Below are positions 8,978 to 17,044 of a stretch of DNA of 64,000 nt, one piece after another. Within the stretch, counting starts at the first letter, position 1. Each line of letters starts with the position of its first letter. The DNA is from Erysipelothrix anatis (GTDB lineage: Bacteria > Bacillota_I > Bacilli_A > Erysipelotrichales > Erysipelotrichaceae). The DNA lies in NCBI RefSeq assembly GCF_009828745.1, contig NZ_WTSX01000004.1, positions 110,201 through 174,200 on the forward strand. Reading direction: 5' to 3'. Both the position numbers and the translations under genes were made by a program. The notes under the pieces were generated by a model. The model ran no database searches and was not told where the DNA came from. It worked only from the letters and a program-made list of their open reading frames with translations.

Positions 8978-9259
8978 ATGGAATTTTTCCAAGTGAATTT
9001 GATTATGCTTGTTGTCGCAATTTTATTCTTTGTGGGGGCGTATTACTTAGATGCGAAAACAAAATTTATCGAAAAAGTATTTAAAACAACACCCAAGCAG
9101 TTTTATATTATTACAGGAGTTCTTGCACTTGTAATCTTGATTATGAACTATATTGCAATTAGCGTATTTGGTTCATGGCAATCATTGATTATCACATCTG
9201 CTGCGATTGCGATTGCAATCTTAATTGTTATTAAACTTTACCAATCACGCAAAGCATAA
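8978..9259 (+). CDS. Small membrane protein, three predicted TM segments
   Basis: A 93-residue protein with hydrophobic segments at about 7-24, 44-63 and 69-87, separated by basic loops (DAKTKF, KVFKTTPK). No family is recognised. The gene is convincing: AGGAGGGG precedes the ATG, a TATAAT box lies 24 bases before the start, and a strong terminator follows. It is monocistronic, so the neighbours give no clue to its role. Confidence 0.75.
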   Translation: MEFFQVNLIMLVVAILFFVGAYYLDAKTKFIEKVFKTTPKQFYIITGVLALVILIMNYIAISVFGSWQSLIITSAAIAIAILIVIKLYQSRKA

Positions 9260-9291
9260 AAAATGTTGGATTTAATCTCCAACATTTTTTT
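9258..9291. terminator. Bidirectional terminator
   Basis: Thirteen-base arms AAAAAATGTTGGA and TCCAACATTTTTT around a 7-base loop, between convergent genes. Confidence 0.85.
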
Positions 9292-9859
9292 ATTTTTCTT
9301 TGGTCAACTTTCGGCTACGCACCACAAGAATCCATAGACCATAACCTATTAGTCCACCAAGCGTATTCATGATGAGATCATCAACATCGAAGATGCGAAC
9401 ATTAAAGCCATAATACATTCCCGCTAATTGAAGTAGCTCAATCGTTAACGTAAATGCGATGACAAATCCCATCGTTTTTATGAAAGGTTTATTTTGATCT
9501 TTAAGATAACGTCCCATGAGAAAGCCAATGGGCACAAAAATAGCAACGTTCAAAAAATTTTCGAGAAGGTATCGTGGTTGAAAATCAACCCACAAGTTCC
9601 AATACAAATTGTTCAAAGGCTTCACATTGTAGCGGAAACGATGCGCTTCAAGTACATGGAGTTGTGCTTCTTTACCCCATGGAAATGGAAACTGCGTAAC
9701 ATCAAACACAAGTAAGACATAAAGCAGTAGTATCGAACCAGTTATTTTTTGAGACGTATTTTTGCGACGTAAAATCGTAAAATACACGATAAGGTAAAGT
9801 GGTATATAGATGAGGATTCCGGTTGGAATCCAACCTGGACCACTGTGTCGTCCAAACAT
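9290..9859 (-). CDS. VanZ-like family membrane protein
   Basis: A 189-residue protein with about five hydrophobic segments and the VanZ-domain pattern: NLYWNLW...NFLNVAIFVPIGFLMGRYL in the centre and IFDVDDLIMNTLGGLIGY near the C-terminus. VanZ proteins are membrane proteins sometimes tied to low-level teicoplanin resistance, but most chromosomal members have unknown roles. GGAGAG lies five bases before the ATG. There is no van cluster nearby, so a resistance role should not be assumed. Confidence 0.85.
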   Translation of the reverse strand: MFGRHSGPGWIPTGILIYIPLYLIVYFTILRRKNTSQKITGSILLLYVLLVFDVTQFPFPWGKEAQLHVLEAHRFRYNVKPLNNLYWNLWVDFQPRYLLENFLNVAIFVPIGFLMGRYLKDQNKPFIKTMGFVIAFTLTIELLQLAGMYYGFNVRIFDVDDLIMNTLGGLIGYGLWILVVRSRKLTKEK

Positions 9860-9929
9860 AATGCTCTCCTTTTTTCAGTGTTAAAACTATACCATAACCC
9901 AATGCAGTCCTTGCGAAAAGTTCGTGAAA

Positions 9930-11108
9930 CTATGCTTCGATGTTTAATGCATATTTACCTGCGGTAAATCCTGTAGCAAAGGCAGACGTAATATTGAATC
10001 CACCAGTGAACGCATTATAATCTAGCAACTCACCAATACATGAGATATGCGGATCTAGTTTTGATTTTAGTGTTTTTGGATTGATTTCTTTTAATGATAT
10101 GCCGCCGTTTGTTACGAATGCATGAGAGAAACCTCGAGTTTCGTACGTAGTCATTGGGAAACGTTTAAGATAGTCAATTATCATATTTTTGTTACTTGCT
10201 TGCTCTTTGATAAACGCTAACAGTCGTTTGGGTACGCCCGATTCAAGCGCATACGCTTCAATATCTTCTGCTTGCATTAGTGTATCGATACTCACATCTT
10301 TCAAAAAATCAATCGTCAGCCGTACAGGTGTCTCTTTTTCAAGGACTTGCTGTACATAAAAACTTCCCCGAAGGGCTGCTGGCCCTGATAAACCAAAATG
10401 TGTAAAGAGTAAATCATGAGTAATTGCTTTCTTAATCTTTTTGCCTTGATGAACGTTTAAAACAACATCATGAAAGGATAAGCCTTGAAGTGCTTTTTCT
10501 TGGATGAAGACATCATTTGAAACGAGCGGTACCTCTGCCGGCAACAATTCTGTAATCGTATGACCAAATGAGGATGCAAGGACATAGCCATTTCCATCTG
10601 AACCTGTACCAGATAAAGAACGACTTCCCGTTGCTAAGATGAGAGCATCATAGGGGACATCTTTACCATTCACAGTTACAATACGTGCATGAGAGTCAAG
10701 GCTTTCTACATAACTGTGCAGTCGAATATCTACCCCCAATGCTTCTAATCGTGATTGTAAAGCATCAACGATTGAGTGTGATTTGTTCGATGCAGGAAAC
10801 ATCCGTTCGTGATCTTCCTTTTTTAATGGGCACCCGTTCGCTTCAAAAAAAGCTTGAATGTCTTGGGGATTAAAGTTGGTGAGTGCACTATTTAAGAATT
10901 TTCCATTTTTCGGGACATATTTTATTACTTCTTGAATATCGACATCTGCCGTAACGTTGCATCGGCCGCCGCCTGTCAACCGTAATTTTTTTCCCAAACG
11001 TTCATTACGCTCAAGTAAAATTACATTTGCTTCTGGCCAATGTTCTTTAGATGATATTGCTGCCATCATTCCTGATGGACCGCCTCCAATTACAATAATT
11101 TGTTTCAT
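9930..11108 (-). CDS. HI0933/YhiN family NAD(P)/FAD-dependent oxidoreductase
   Basis: A 392-residue flavoprotein. The N-terminal GGGPSGMMAA is an FAD-binding Rossmann motif, LTGGGRCNVT is the family signature, and NGGISLKEINPKTL and FTGGFNITSAFATG near the C-terminus complete the HI0933 pattern. Members reduce flavin-linked substrates; some have been linked to bile-acid reduction (BaiN), but the substrate here is unknown. The ATG at 11108 follows AGGAG; a longer upstream frame lacks a binding site. The divergent tcyP transcript starts just upstream. Confidence 0.86.
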   Translation of the reverse strand: MKQIIVIGGGPSGMMAAISSKEHWPEANVILLERNERLGKKLRLTGGGRCNVTADVDIQEVIKYVPKNGKFLNSALTNFNPQDIQAFFEANGCPLKKEDHERMFPASNKSHSIVDALQSRLEALGVDIRLHSYVESLDSHARIVTVNGKDVPYDALILATGSRSLSGTGSDGNGYVLASSFGHTITELLPAEVPLVSNDVFIQEKALQGLSFHDVVLNVHQGKKIKKAITHDLLFTHFGLSGPAALRGSFYVQQVLEKETPVRLTIDFLKDVSIDTLMQAEDIEAYALESGVPKRLLAFIKEQASNKNMIIDYLKRFPMTTYETRGFSHAFVTNGGISLKEINPKTLKSKLDPHISCIGELLDYNAFTGGFNITSAFATGFTAGKYALNIEA

Positions 11109-11164
11109 ACAAGTTCTCCTTATTGTGGCTATTATAGCAAACTTCGTTTTGAAGAGTAAATGTG

Positions 11165-11193
11165 TTGACAACTTTCGATACATTCTATATGAT
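11165..11193 (+). promoter_or_regulatory. Promoter of the tcyP leader transcript
   Basis: Perfect TTGACA (11165-11170), 17-base spacer, TATGAT (11188-11193). It predicts an RNA start near 11200, giving a leader of about 200 bases before tcyP. Confidence 0.8.
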
Positions 11194-11252
11194 TACATCG
11201 AAACATGTATCACATATATGTTTAATATGTTTTACGCATAAAGGGGATCAAA

Positions 11253-11309
11253 ATGGAAATTCTATGCTGCTGTACATTTTCAAACTATAACGGGAACACG
11301 AAAGTGTAA
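11253..11309 (+). CDS. Putative cysteine-rich leader peptide (18 residues)
   Basis: A short ORF in the tcyP leader encodes MEILCCCTFSNYNGNTKV. It has an ATG start with AAGGGG six bases upstream and a TAA stop. Three consecutive cysteine codons (TGC TGC TGT, 11265-11273) are highly unlikely by chance. The ORF lies about 50 bases after the predicted RNA start and ends about 50 bases before an intrinsic terminator, and the next gene encodes a cystine transporter. This is the layout of ribosome-mediated attenuation: scarcity of charged Cys-tRNA would stall the ribosome on the Cys run and favour read-through. Translation is inferred, not shown. Confidence 0.72.
   Translation: MEILCCCTFSNYNGNTKV
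11296..11307 (+). other. GNRA-capped hairpin over the end of the leader ORF
   Basis: ACAC-GAAA-GTGT, a 4-bp stem with a GAAA tetraloop, lies in the last codons of the leader ORF and reaches the stop codon. A ribosome finishing the leader peptide would melt it. Its part in attenuation is a guess. Confidence 0.35.
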
Positions 11310-11357
11310 TTTTTTGCATGGCACATTTAATCTCTTGCACAGATAAGAGAATTCTTG

Positions 11358-11382
11358 AGATGTCATACGACATCTTTTTTTA
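11358..11382 (+). terminator. Intrinsic terminator inside the tcyP leader (attenuator)
   Basis: AGATGTC-ATAC-GACATCT followed by seven T residues forms a 7-bp terminator hairpin ending 21 bases before the tcyP start codon and immediately ahead of its AGGAGG site. The 5' arm can also pair, in part, with ACATTTAATCTC (11323-11334, bulged) or with the ACATTTT just after the Cys codons (11274-11280). These are possible alternative structures. Confidence 0.75.
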
Positions 11383-11403
11383 TAAGGAGGAGAGAATTTT
11401 ATT

Positions 11404-12702
11404 ATGTCTACATACTTACCATGGATTGCATTCGCGACGACGCTCGTGGTGTTTGCATTTCTTCAACATTTGCGTAAGAAACGTGTGAATTTCGGGCTTC
11501 GCACGATTATTGCGATGGGCTTTGGATTGGTGATTGGATTTGTATTTCAAGGGAATACACAATACGTCACACCCTTTGGAACAATCTTTACACAATTAAT
11601 TTATGCAATTGTGGCGCCATTACTATTCTTCAGCATTATTTCAAGTATCGCGTCACTTAACAGTATTACCCGTCTTAAAACACTCGGTTTCCGATCAGTA
11701 TTTTGGTTACTGCTTAATACATTGATTGCAAGTACAATTACATTAATTGTTGCTACGAGCCTCAAACTTGGTTCTGGGTTTACCATTTCATTGCCAACAG
11801 ATTATGTTGCCCGTGAAGTTCCAACCTTTATAGATACAATTGTTGGATTTTTCCCAAGTAACTTGGTCAATCATGTTGCAAAGAATCAAATCATTCCGAT
11901 TATTATTTTCTCGGTAATGGTCGGTGTGGCTTTGGTCAAATTTAATACCAAAGATCATGAGGGCGCAAGTCCAATGATTCAATTCTTTGAATCTGCTAAC
12001 AAACTTACATATCGCGTTGTTAAATCAATTATCGCACTAACACCATTCGCTGTTGTTGCTTATATTGCGAACGTTCCCACACGTGATGGTGGAAAAGACC
12101 TTGCATCATTTGCAATGATTATTGTGATTGCCTATGCGATTAGTTTCTTCCAAGCCTTTGTTGTTCACGGTACATTAATTAGTGTATTCGCAAAAATGAA
12201 TCCAATTCGTTTCTTTAAAGCAATTTGGCCTGCTCAAGTGGTTGCCTTTACATCACAAAGCAGTATTGGAACGGTTCCAGTCGTCATCGAACAAGTCACA
12301 ACGAAACTTGGTGTCAAAGATGATATCGCAGGATTTGTTGCCGGACTGGGAGCCAATGTCGGTATGCCAGCATGTACTGGAATGTGGCCAGTTTTACTCG
12401 CCGTATTTAGTATTAACGCCTTAGGCATTCCATTCACTACACAACAATACTTATTATTAATTGTTTATACAGTTGTTGTTGGTTTGGGAACAGCCGGAGT
12501 TCCTGGAACTGCAACAATCGCAGCAACTGCCGTACTAACAGCTGCTGGACTACCTATTGAGATTATCTTTGTCTTGTCACCTATTTCGGCTATTGTCGAT
12601 ATGGCACGTACAATGGCAAACGTTACAGGATCAGCAACAGCAACCGTAATCGTGGCAACACGAGAAGGCGCAATCGAAGAACCTGTTCAAGCCGCTTCAT
12701 AA
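11404..12702 (+). CDS. tcyP: Cystine symporter, TcyP type (DAACS family)
   Basis: A 432-residue membrane transporter of the dicarboxylate/amino acid:cation symporter family. It resembles the TcyP/YhcL cystine branch: a first hydrophobic helix, then RKKRVNFGLRTIIAMGFGLVIGFVFQ as in TcyP, AFTSQSSIGTVP in place of the glutamate-type SSSAATLP, PACTGMWPVLLA, and DMARTMANVTGSATA near the end. It would import cystine with Na+ or H+. AGGAGG precedes the ATG. A leader with a Cys-rich ORF and terminator lies upstream, which independently points to cystine or cysteine as substrate. A terminator follows. Confidence 0.86.
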   Translation: MSTYLPWIAFATTLVVFAFLQHLRKKRVNFGLRTIIAMGFGLVIGFVFQGNTQYVTPFGTIFTQLIYAIVAPLLFFSIISSIASLNSITRLKTLGFRSVFWLLLNTLIASTITLIVATSLKLGSGFTISLPTDYVAREVPTFIDTIVGFFPSNLVNHVAKNQIIPIIIFSVMVGVALVKFNTKDHEGASPMIQFFESANKLTYRVVKSIIALTPFAVVAYIANVPTRDGGKDLASFAMIIVIAYAISFFQAFVVHGTLISVFAKMNPIRFFKAIWPAQVVAFTSQSSIGTVPVVIEQVTTKLGVKDDIAGFVAGLGANVGMPACTGMWPVLLAVFSINALGIPFTTQQYLLLIVYTVVVGLGTAGVPGTATIAATAVLTAAGLPIEIIFVLSPISAIVDMARTMANVTGSATATVIVATREGAIEEPVQAAS

Positions 12703-12706
12703 AAAG

Positions 12707-12738
12707 AACCCCAGTTGCAAAGCAACTTGGGGTTTTTT
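12707..12738. terminator. Terminator after tcyP
   Basis: CCCCAGTTGC pairs with GCAACTTGGGG (one bulged base), followed by six T residues. It also overlaps the end of the convergent peptidase gene. Confidence 0.85.
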
Positions 12739-13792
12739 AATAATTTTGAATCAGTATTTCCGCTTCCGTTACATTTCCAACATAAGGATATGTCTTACGC
12801 ATCCTTTTTAAGGTCGCAAGTGCCTGTGTTCGCGCCGCTTCAGTACCTTTTACTTTTAGATACTGATAGACAATGACTTCAGGTGTATGCTTCATCCCTT
12901 TTAAGATAATTTCCAATTCTCGACTTGCGGTTGGTATCGTATCCGTAGCGAGCATTTGTTGTGTGTGATACTCCAAGTCAATTGCACCTTTGAGTACAGG
13001 TATATACGGAAGATCATCAGTTACCAAATCATCATAATACGCTAACTTTTGAAGTGGCGTTAGACTGCGTGCCGATGCAAACACTGCATTCACATATGCA
13101 TTCATCGTTAAGCCATCTTTCACATCTTGTTTATCAAACAAAGGCACGAATCGTTTGTCAATTGTATTGAGTGTTTCACCTGCAACAAATAGCTCATTTT
13201 GCTTGAGCACGTACCACAATGCCTCGCGCGCTTTGGGATTCGCTTTTATGGCTGCCAAATTGCTACCATCAGATGTACCATTCTTCATTGGAACACTATT
13301 CATAATCGCTAGAAATAGTCCCATAATGATAAATATAGTTGCGACATACTTCACCATTAGACTTGAGAAACTAAGGAAAATAAGTAGGGCGATAAAGCTC
13401 GCAAAACCATTAAAGATAACACCACCCCAGTTATACATTGCATACGGATATGTTTCTGGAAGTCCAGATGGACTCATTAAACACTGACCACCAGTTCCCG
13501 GAATTTGATAGCGTTTGTAGCTGTAAACGCCCTTTGACTTTTGGAGCATATGGCTTCCGACACGATACGACACGAAGTCATAGCCACTGAGCTTACCAAA
13601 CACTAGATGACCCAACTCATGAATGAGAATATGAATCAAGACGCTGATTATCACAGTAATAACGCCAACGCCTAATAAAAGCCAAATTGAAAAATTGGCT
13701 TCAGCGGCAAGATAACCAATCATTAAGCCACCATACAAACCAAGCCCAATAAGTACAAGATATAGTAAAACCATTTTAAGAATTTTCTTCAT
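12737..13792 (-). CDS. Site-2 protease-like M50 family zinc metallopeptidase
   Basis: A 351-residue membrane protein. HELGH at residues 58-62 inside a hydrophobic helix is the zinc motif of intramembrane M50 proteases. NSVPMKNGTSDG (N165, P168, D175) supplies the second conserved motif and third zinc ligand. About five membrane segments occupy the first 170 residues; the rest is a hydrophilic, helical C-terminal domain of unknown role, presumably cytoplasmic. The family cleaves membrane-bound substrates such as anti-sigma factors or signal-peptide remnants; the target here is unknown. AGAGGTG lies before the start. Confidence 0.8.
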   Translation of the reverse strand: MKKILKMVLLYLVLIGLGLYGGLMIGYLAAEANFSIWLLLGVGVITVIISVLIHILIHELGHLVFGKLSGYDFVSYRVGSHMLQKSKGVYSYKRYQIPGTGGQCLMSPSGLPETYPYAMYNWGGVIFNGFASFIALLIFLSFSSLMVKYVATIFIIMGLFLAIMNSVPMKNGTSDGSNLAAIKANPKAREALWYVLKQNELFVAGETLNTIDKRFVPLFDKQDVKDGLTMNAYVNAVFASARSLTPLQKLAYYDDLVTDDLPYIPVLKGAIDLEYHTQQMLATDTIPTASRELEIILKGMKHTPEVIVYQYLKVKGTEAARTQALATLKRMRKTYPYVGNVTEAEILIQNY

Positions 13793-13830
13793 AGGTCACC
13801 TCTGCAATTATTAAACCACACTTTCATACT

Positions 13831-13865
13831 AAAAGGGTATATTTCCGCGGAAATATACCCTTTAT
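13831..13865. terminator. Bidirectional terminator
   Basis: Nearly perfect palindrome: a 15-bp stem (AAAGGGTATATTTCC with its complement) around a GC centre. It lies downstream of the DUF349 gene; on the minus strand it ends in a short T-run. Confidence 0.75.
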
Positions 13866-13875
13866 GTTTTTAAGA

Positions 13876-15102
13876 TTAGAAGCGGTTAAGTTGGCTGTCT
13901 AACTTATTGTATTCTTGTGTGTACTCGTCGAGTTTTTGATTGTTATCGGCAAGTGTTTGTTTTAATGCAACAACTTCTTCACGAATTGCATCGGAGTCAT
14001 TACTTGCAAGTTGACCTTCAAGACTTGAAAGTTTTGCTTCAATTTTGTCATTGATACTTTCAAGTGCCGAGATACGTGCATCTAGATCTTCGATTTGATT
14101 TTCTGCATCCGCTATTGTTGCTTCACGACGGTTTTGTTCACGGTTTTTGAAGCGATCGTAGAAATCATCTTGAATTGCGCGGAATTCGTTCCACAACTTC
14201 TCTTCAAATTCACGACCACTGTGACCTGCTTGTTTCCACTCTTCAAACATTGCTTCCATTTCGGAACGTTGTGTTGCATCATGGAACGACTGTACCAATG
14301 CTTCTGCACGTGTAATGATAGCTTCTTTGGCTTTGCGAGCTTCACCTTGTGTTTCACGCATTTCGTCAAAGAAGACGCGTTGTTGTTGGTAGAAATACTG
14401 ACGAGCAGTATTGAAACGTTCCCAGAGTTCATCTTCGAATTCACGTCCAGCAAATCCTGCTTGTTTCCAACGTGTCATCAAGTTACGCATATCTGTGGAT
14501 GTTTTCTTCCAGTCTGTTGAATCTTTTAATGCTTCTGCTTCAACGATTAATTGTTCTTTCAATGCACGGGTATCTTTACGATCTTCTGTAAGTTGATCGT
14601 AATGTTTACTGCGCTTATCGAAGAAATGGTCATTGATAGCACGGAATTTCTCCCATAAATCCTGATCAATATCTTGCCCCGCAAATCCAGCTTCTTTCCA
14701 TTCGTTTTGCAACTCCTGTAAATAAGTGGAAGTCTTGTTCCAGTCTGTTGAATCTTTGACCTTATCAGCTTTTTCAATCAGTTCATGTTTGATAGATTGA
14801 GCTTCTTCAAGACGCTCTTGGCGCGTTTCGTAACGATGAATTGCTTGGGTGAAGCGCGTTTCAAGGGCAGCATCAATGCCTTCCTCTGATAGCGAATCCC
14901 ATTCACGCTTAATGAATTCCAGTTTCTCATCGTCACCTGTATTCATAATACTGTAAACTTCGGAAATCAATTGGTTTTGGCGTGACTCTTCTACAGAAGC
15001 AAGACTTTCCCAACCAAAATCATTGCGTGAGTAACTTGGTTGTTTTGTTTCTTCTTCTTTGTCTTCGACCTGAGTCAATTTTTCTTCGTTAATAATAAAC
15101 AC
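13876..15102 (-). CDS. DUF349 repeat protein
   Basis: A charged, mostly helical protein of up to 408 residues with three DUF349 repeats of about 75 residues. Each contains a W-K-x-AG-F/H-AG/SG-x-x-x-E/D-x-x-LWE/N-x-F core, and a coiled coil of about 80 residues follows at the C-terminus. The function is unknown; the family is cytosolic and lacks catalytic motifs. The start is uncertain. The only conventional start is GTG at 15102, but it sits inside the sequence AGAGGTG, which itself looks like the ribosome-binding site. Initiation at one of the ATT codons a few bases downstream (near 15096 or 15093) is possible. Confidence 0.8.
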   Translation of the reverse strand: MFIINEEKLTQVEDKEEETKQPSYSRNDFGWESLASVEESRQNQLISEVYSIMNTGDDEKLEFIKREWDSLSEEGIDAALETRFTQAIHRYETRQERLEEAQSIKHELIEKADKVKDSTDWNKTSTYLQELQNEWKEAGFAGQDIDQDLWEKFRAINDHFFDKRSKHYDQLTEDRKDTRALKEQLIVEAEALKDSTDWKKTSTDMRNLMTRWKQAGFAGREFEDELWERFNTARQYFYQQQRVFFDEMRETQGEARKAKEAIITRAEALVQSFHDATQRSEMEAMFEEWKQAGHSGREFEEKLWNEFRAIQDDFYDRFKNREQNRREATIADAENQIEDLDARISALESINDKIEAKLSSLEGQLASNDSDAIREEVVALKQTLADNNQKLDEYTQEYNKLDSQLNRF

Positions 15103-15312
15103 CTCTTTCTCTAATCACTACTTCTTATTTTAGCATAATTCAGCCGATATGTAATGTTTGATGTATTTTTGGTCAAGTTTTTCTTTGAAAGTCTCTTCAC
15201 ATTCCCTCGTATATGAATTCTATATAATAATGTTAAGGAATATATAGGAACCGTTATTCTTTTAGTATTTGTTTCAGACTTTTTCATAAATTATTTCATA
15301 GAATAACATAAT

Positions 15313-15333
15313 CTTACATAATCCGGTTGTAAG
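15313..15333. promoter_or_regulatory. Inverted repeat over the -35 box of the DUF969 operon
   Basis: CTTACA-N9-TGTAAG, a perfect 6-bp inverted repeat overlapping the -35 box at 15327-15332. It is a candidate operator. The arms are the same as those of the repeat at 5072-5087, but the spacing differs. Confidence 0.35.
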
Positions 15334-15355
15334 AAACCCAAATACTAGATATAAT
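15327..15355 (+). promoter_or_regulatory. Promoter of the DUF969-DUF979-pcp operon
   Basis: TTGTAA (15327-15332), 17-base spacer, TATAAT (15350-15355), 37 bases before the DUF969 start codon. Confidence 0.7.
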
Positions 15356-15391
15356 TAACCAATGATAAATAGAATATAAAGGAGAAAAAGC

Positions 15392-16081
15392 ATGGCAGAT
15401 GTTAATTTATGGCTCCTTGTTGGAATCGGTATTATTATTGTCGGTTTCGCAATGAAGCTTGATTCAATTGCAGTCGTTCTTGTCGCTGCAGTCGTAACTG
15501 CATTAATTGGTGGCATGAATTTTATGGAAATTCTCGAGACGCTTGGTTCTCAATTTGTGAGAAACCGCGGTATGAGTATTTTCATTCTCACCTTACCTGT
15601 TGTCGGTATGAGTGAGCGATACGGATTACGTGAGCAAGCAGTTGCTCTAATCCAACGCATGAGCGCACTAACCGCTGGACGTGTTATTTGGTTATACCAA
15701 GTTATTCGTCAAACAGCCGCAGCCTTATCGTTACGTTTAGGAGGGCATCCACAGTTCATTCGTCCATTAATTCATCCAATGGCTGAAGGGGCAGCAATCG
15801 CCGATCGGGGTGGCGTACCGCTCAATGATGTGGAAGCAGACACCGTTAAAGGTGCAGCAGCCGCAGCAGAAAACTATGGTAACTTCTTCGGGCAAAACTT
15901 ATTCCCTGCAAGTAGTGGTGTTAACTTAATTGTTTCGACCCTTACAGATGCAGGTATTCACGGCGTATCCAATGCTGGAATTTCAGCATGGTCCATGCCA
16001 GTCTTCATAAGCGCAATTTTACTTGGTGGTGTTCAAATGGCGCTCCTTGATCGTAAAATTAAATCAGGAGGTAAGAAATAA
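15392..16081 (+). CDS. DUF969 family membrane protein
   Basis: A 229-residue protein with several hydrophobic segments and the DUF969 pattern (LPVVGMSERYGLREQA, then GAAAAAENYGNFFGQNLFPA). It is the first gene of an operon: its stop overlaps the start of the DUF979 gene in TAATG, and pcp follows. DUF969 and DUF979 occur as pairs beside pyroglutamyl-peptidase genes in many Firmicutes. Together they are likely the two parts of a membrane transporter, with 5-oxoproline or pyroglutamyl peptides an obvious guess. AAGGAG precedes the ATG. Confidence 0.85.
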   Translation: MADVNLWLLVGIGIIIVGFAMKLDSIAVVLVAAVVTALIGGMNFMEILETLGSQFVRNRGMSIFILTLPVVGMSERYGLREQAVALIQRMSALTAGRVIWLYQVIRQTAAALSLRLGGHPQFIRPLIHPMAEGAAIADRGGVPLNDVEADTVKGAAAAAENYGNFFGQNLFPASSGVNLIVSTLTDAGIHGVSNAGISAWSMPVFISAILLGGVQMALLDRKIKSGGKK

Positions 16082-17031
16082 TGGATTTTTGGGCACTCTT
16101 TTTAGAAATGTGGTATATCCTTATTGGGTTTATACTCTTCGCTACAGCAATTAACGTATACCGTTCAACAGATGATGTTCGTCGTTACGGTGCATTTAGT
16201 TTCTGGACTATCTTAGCTGTTCTCTTTATTTTTGGACCTAAAATTCCAAATGCAATCAATGGAATTCTTGTCTTATCACTTGGTGTCTTCTCAATTACAA
16301 AATCTGTAAATGTTGGAGATATCGAACAAATTGCTCAATCATTTCGTGATGAACAATCTGGACGTATTGGTACTTTAATTTTCTTACCATCCGTAATGAT
16401 TGCTGTTGGCGCCTTTGCACTGTCAACATTATTACCGATGATTGCACCAAGTACAGTATCCGCTGGTAACCTCGGCTATATCGCGATTGGTCTTTCAGCA
16501 GCCATCGGGTTGGCAACAGTCTTCATTATAACAAAAGCACCAATTAAGACTGCCGCAGCTGATGGAACACGCTTAATGCGTACCATGGGTTCGACAGCAA
16601 TCCTTCCTCAACTCTTAGGTGCCCTTGGTGTTGTCTTTACATCAGCAGGTGTTGGGGATTTAATCGGAACACTTCTTGGTGGTGTCATTCCACAAGGAAA
16701 TGCATTTTTAGGCGTCATTGCATATTGTGTTGGGATGGCCCTCTTCACAATGATTATGGGAAATGCTTTCGCAGCATTTACAGTTATTACTGCTGGAATT
16801 GGAATTCCTTTCGTCTTTGCAGCTGGTGGTGATCCAATCATCGCAAGTGCAATTGCCATGACTGCTGGGTTCTGTGGAACACTCCTAACTCCAATGGCAG
16901 CAAACTTTAATATTCTTTCCGCAACACTGTTAGAAACAAAAAATGAGTATTCTGTTATCAAGTTCCAAGCACCATTTGCTATAATACTATTGGTAGTACA
17001 TATTTTCCTTATGTATTTCTTAGCATTCTAG
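16081..17031 (+). CDS. DUF979 family membrane protein
   Basis: A 316-residue protein with about nine hydrophobic segments; glycine-rich stretches [18 protein letters not shown] and [15 protein letters not shown] are typical of DUF979. It overlaps the DUF969 gene by one base, which implies translational coupling and a joint complex in the membrane. A GAGGAGG site for pcp begins just after its stop codon. The transporter function is inferred from the membrane topology and the constant partnership, not from known catalytic residues. Confidence 0.85.
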   Translation: MDFWALFLEMWYILIGFILFATAINVYRSTDDVRRYGAFSFWTILAVLFIFGPKIPNAINGILVLSLGVFSITKSVNVGDIEQIAQSFRDEQSGRIGTLIFLPSVMIAVGAFALSTLLPMIAPSTVSAGNLGYIAIGLSAAIGLATVFIITKAPIKTAAADGTRLMRTMGSTAILPQLLGALGVVFTSAGVGDLIGTLLGGVIPQGNAFLGVIAYCVGMALFTMIMGNAFAAFTVITAGIGIPFVFAAGGDPIIASAIAMTAGFCGTLLTPMAANFNILSATLLETKNEYSVIKFQAPFAIILLVVHIFLMYFLAF

Positions 17032-17044
17032 AGGAGGTAAACCA

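Noticed and set aside
9290..9859. VanZ gene as evidence of glycopeptide resistance
   Set aside because: There are no vanH/A/X or regulator genes; VanZ-like proteins are common on susceptible chromosomes.
11205..11240. AT-rich repeats (ATATATG, AATATGT) after the tcyP promoter
   Set aside because: Short and imperfect; no convincing operator or aptamer structure apart from the leader ORF and terminator.
11200..11385. T-box riboswitch for cysteine upstream of tcyP
   Set aside because: The conserved T-box sequence (AGGGTGGNACCGCG type) is absent from the leader, and it is too short for a typical T-box.
13155..13487. Plus-strand 110-codon ORF opposite the M50 peptidase gene
   Set aside because: Antisense shadow without ribosome-binding site; the peptidase frame has zinc motifs and a good start.
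13831..13863. Long perfect palindrome considered as a repressor operator
   Set aside because: Placed after the DUF349 stop codon with a T-rich end, so a terminator explains it better.
14095..14520. Long plus-strand ORF of 141 codons, Cys/Phe rich
   Set aside because: It lies antisense to the DUF349 repeats; its composition is the reverse reading of Glu/Lys-rich codons, and there is no start signal.
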